This document shows positions 5,211-6,481 of a DNA stretch of 6,481 nt, piece by piece. This stretch comes from Candidatus Hydrothermota bacterium. GTDB lineage: Bacteria; Hydrothermota; Hydrothermia; UBA1063. How positions within the stretch are numbered: the first letter of the stretch is position 1; every line of letters starts with the position of its first letter. The translations under genes were made by a program, and so were the position numbers. The notes under the pieces were generated by a model that ran no database searches, was not told the DNA's origin, and saw only the letters and a list, made by a program, of their open reading frames with translations. The stretch spans positions 1 through 6,481 of the forward strand of contig QNDO01000086.1 of assembly GCA_003644895.1 (NCBI GenBank). The letters are read 5' to 3'.

Positions 5211-6086
5211 TTATATTCTTCTGAAACCTTTACCGAGGACCTCACGGATGTGTGAGACTGTCATAAATGCCGTGGGGTCCTCCTCTTTTATTATATTCCT
5301 CAATTTTATCATTTCACGGGGTCTTTTAAGTATTATCCACAGCATATCCCTTTTTTCTCCGGTATATGCCCCTGTAACCTCAAGAATTGTTACTCCTCTG
5401 TTTAACTCTTTAATGATTCTTTCTGCAATTTTCTTCCCTTTAATTGTTATGACGATTACCTTAAAGGATGTACTGATACCTTCCAGGACATAGTCGATTG
5501 TGGTTGTATTCACAATAACAGCCAAAAGAGAATACATGCCGATTATTTTTCCAAAGGAGATGGCTGCGAAGAGAGTAACAAGAAAATCCACAAAGAGCAG
5601 TGTTTTCCCAACATCAATTCCAGTAAATTTTGTTAGAATCATGGCAATTATGTCTGTCCCTCCTGTTGAAGCATCTCTCGAGAGAACCATAGCTATTCCT
5701 ATCCCCGTGAGAAAATCACCAAAGAGGACAGCAAGGAGCAGATCCTGTACTGCCCATGAATTGGGAATGATCTGAGCTAAACCATCCACGAAAACAGATA
5801 ATATTACAGTGGCATATATACTCTTGAGGCCGAAACTTCTTCCCAGTATCAGAAAAGCCATAATAAAAAGTATAACATTTATTGCCAGCATGGTAGCACC
5901 AATGGGGACCTTTATGAGGTAGTGAAGAATTATTGCAATTCCACTGACTCCACCTGCTGCAATTTTATTTGGAGCAAGAAAGAGGTTTATACCCAGTGCA
6001 GTTAAAAGACTTCCTACAGTTATCACAGAAACATCTGCGAAATTTATTTTTACACCTCTCTTAATTAACTTTTTTAAGCTTCGCAT
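5211..6086 (-). CDS. YitT-family membrane protein with C-terminal DUF2179 domain
   Basis: A 291-residue inner-membrane protein of the YitT family (formerly DUF161 plus DUF2179). The family is widespread; its substrate is unproven and transport is often assumed. After a basic N-terminus, membrane segments cover about 17-200. They include the typical GINLFLAPNKIAAGGVSGIA (31-50) and SRDASTGGTDIIA (136-148), whose glycine-rich stretches are hallmarks of the family. The cytoplasmic DUF2179 domain follows at about 230-285, with RGVTILEVTGAYTGEKR (230-246) and a C-terminal DPTAFMTVSHIREVLGKGF. Length is normal. The ATG at 6086 lies inside the upstream helicase gene, which it overlaps by 26 bp, so the two are probably co-transcribed and translationally coupled. 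GGAG sits only 1 nt before this ATG, which is too close. A better-placed AGAGGTG further on leads only to an ATA codon, so the exact start is uncertain. An in-frame stop just upstream excludes an earlier start. Confidence 0.9.
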   Translation of the reverse strand: MRSLKKLIKRGVKINFADVSVITVGSLLTALGINLFLAPNKIAAGGVSGIAIILHYLIKVPIGATMLAINVILFIMAFLILGRSFGLKSIYATVILSVFVDGLAQIIPNSWAVQDLLLAVLFGDFLTGIGIAMVLSRDASTGGTDIIAMILTKFTGIDVGKTLLFVDFLVTLFAAISFGKIIGMYSLLAVIVNTTTIDYVLEGISTSFKVIVITIKGKKIAERIIKELNRGVTILEVTGAYTGEKRDMLWIILKRPREMIKLRNIIKEEDPTAFMTVSHIREVLGKGFRRI

Positions 6087-6481
6087 ACTCCAATACCAGG
6101 ATTTTTATGCCATGATAATCAAAATGTACTTTTGCTTTACCTTCATAAACCTCAAGGACCTTGCCCCGGCCAAAGAGGGAGTGCATTACTATATCCCCTG
6201 GAGCCAGCGTTTCCTCATCCCTTTTAGGGATCATTTCACAATACTTATTTTCATACCTCAACTTCTCCAATCCTCTTCCTAGTTGTACCACAACATCTTC
6301 AGGTAATTCCTCTATAAATCGTGAAGGAGTTAGATATCTTTCTCCCTTGAAATATCTCAATCTCGAATAGGTAATATAAACCTCCTCCTTAGCTCTTGTA
6401 AGGGCCACATGAAATAATCTTCTCTCCTCCTCAATTTCATTGGGATCTCCCATTGATCTAATATGGGGTAATACCCCTTCC
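6061..6481 (-). CDS. C-terminal part of a UvrD/PcrA-type DNA helicase, cut by window edge
   Basis: This is the 3' end of a superfamily 1A helicase gene. Its open frame continues past the window edge, leaving 139 residues in view of a protein normally about 650-750 long. The visible start, EGVLPHIRSMGDPNEIEEER, followed by RRLFHVALTRAK, matches helicase motifs V-VI of UvrD/PcrA, including the arginine region that contacts ATP. The rest contains the TPSRFIEELPEDV segment. It ends in a Tudor-like C-terminal domain (GDIVMHSLFGRGKVLEV, then GIKILVLEYAKLKKV), typical of PcrA/UvrD-type proteins and linked in that family to RNA polymerase binding. Such helicases unwind DNA in nucleotide excision repair, replication restart and transcription-coupled repair. 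The Met whose codon ends at 6453 is internal, not a start. Whether to call it uvrD or pcrA cannot be decided from the fragment. It overlaps the YitT gene by 26 bp. Confidence 0.92.
   Translation of the reverse strand, partial: EGVLPHIRSMGDPNEIEEERRLFHVALTRAKEEVYITYSRLRYFKGERYLTPSRFIEELPEDVVVQLGRGLEKLRYENKYCEMIPKRDEETLAPGDIVMHSLFGRGKVLEVYEGKAKVHFDYHGIKILVLEYAKLKKVN

Noticed and set aside
4850..5224. Overlapping plus-strand open frame rich in Ser, His and Cys
   Set aside because: Out-of-frame shadow of the six-TM gene; its composition is unlike a real protein and it has no ribosome site.
6061..6453. Independent 130-residue gene starting at the minus-strand ATG ending at 6453
   Set aside because: The frame continues to the window edge and encodes helicase motif V-VI residues before that Met, so it is the end of a UvrD/PcrA-type gene.

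Overview
This is an AT-rich bacterial window with densely packed genes. Arg codons AGA/AGG and Ile codon ATA are common, as is often seen in thermophilic or deep-branching lineages. There is no mobile element, CRISPR array, tRNA or rRNA. The taxon cannot be fixed from the sequence. The DUF6754-type membrane operon and the codon use would fit an uncultured candidate phylum such as WOR-3 (Stahlbacteria/Hydrothermae-like), but that is a low-confidence guess.

Layout. (1) Positions 3-1160 (+): almost complete nagA, N-acetylglucosamine-6-phosphate deacetylase, with its start just outside the window. (2) Positions 1141-1593 (-): a stand-alone MOSC-domain protein that converges on nagA and overlaps its 3' end by 20 bp. 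(3) Positions 1594-1669: a 76-bp divergent intergenic region. Each flanking gene has a TAAAAT box exactly 6 nt before its ATG and no Shine-Dalgarno sequence, which suggests two back-to-back leaderless promoters. (4) Positions 1670-5204 (+): a tight five-gene operon with gaps of 13, 13, 1 and 1 bp. It encodes a small very acidic protein, a signal peptide/FN3-like/TM/DUF6754/TM protein, a six-TM protein, a TM/soluble/TM protein and another six-TM protein. (5) Positions 5211-6086 (-): a YitT-family membrane protein with a C-terminal DUF2179 domain, converging on the operon with a 6-bp gap. (6) Positions 6061-6481 (-): the 3' end of a UvrD/PcrA-type helicase gene, which overlaps the YitT start by 26 bp and is probably co-transcribed with it.

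The window's uncharacterised content is the five-gene operon. Four of its products are membrane proteins, and the near-zero spacing with a strong Shine-Dalgarno site before every internal gene argues for stoichiometric production of one envelope complex. Its function is not known. Two of its subunits (361 aa and 284 aa) may share a distantly related soluble domain. The flanking genes (amino-sugar catabolism, MOSC, YitT, helicase) are ordinary and give no clear functional link.
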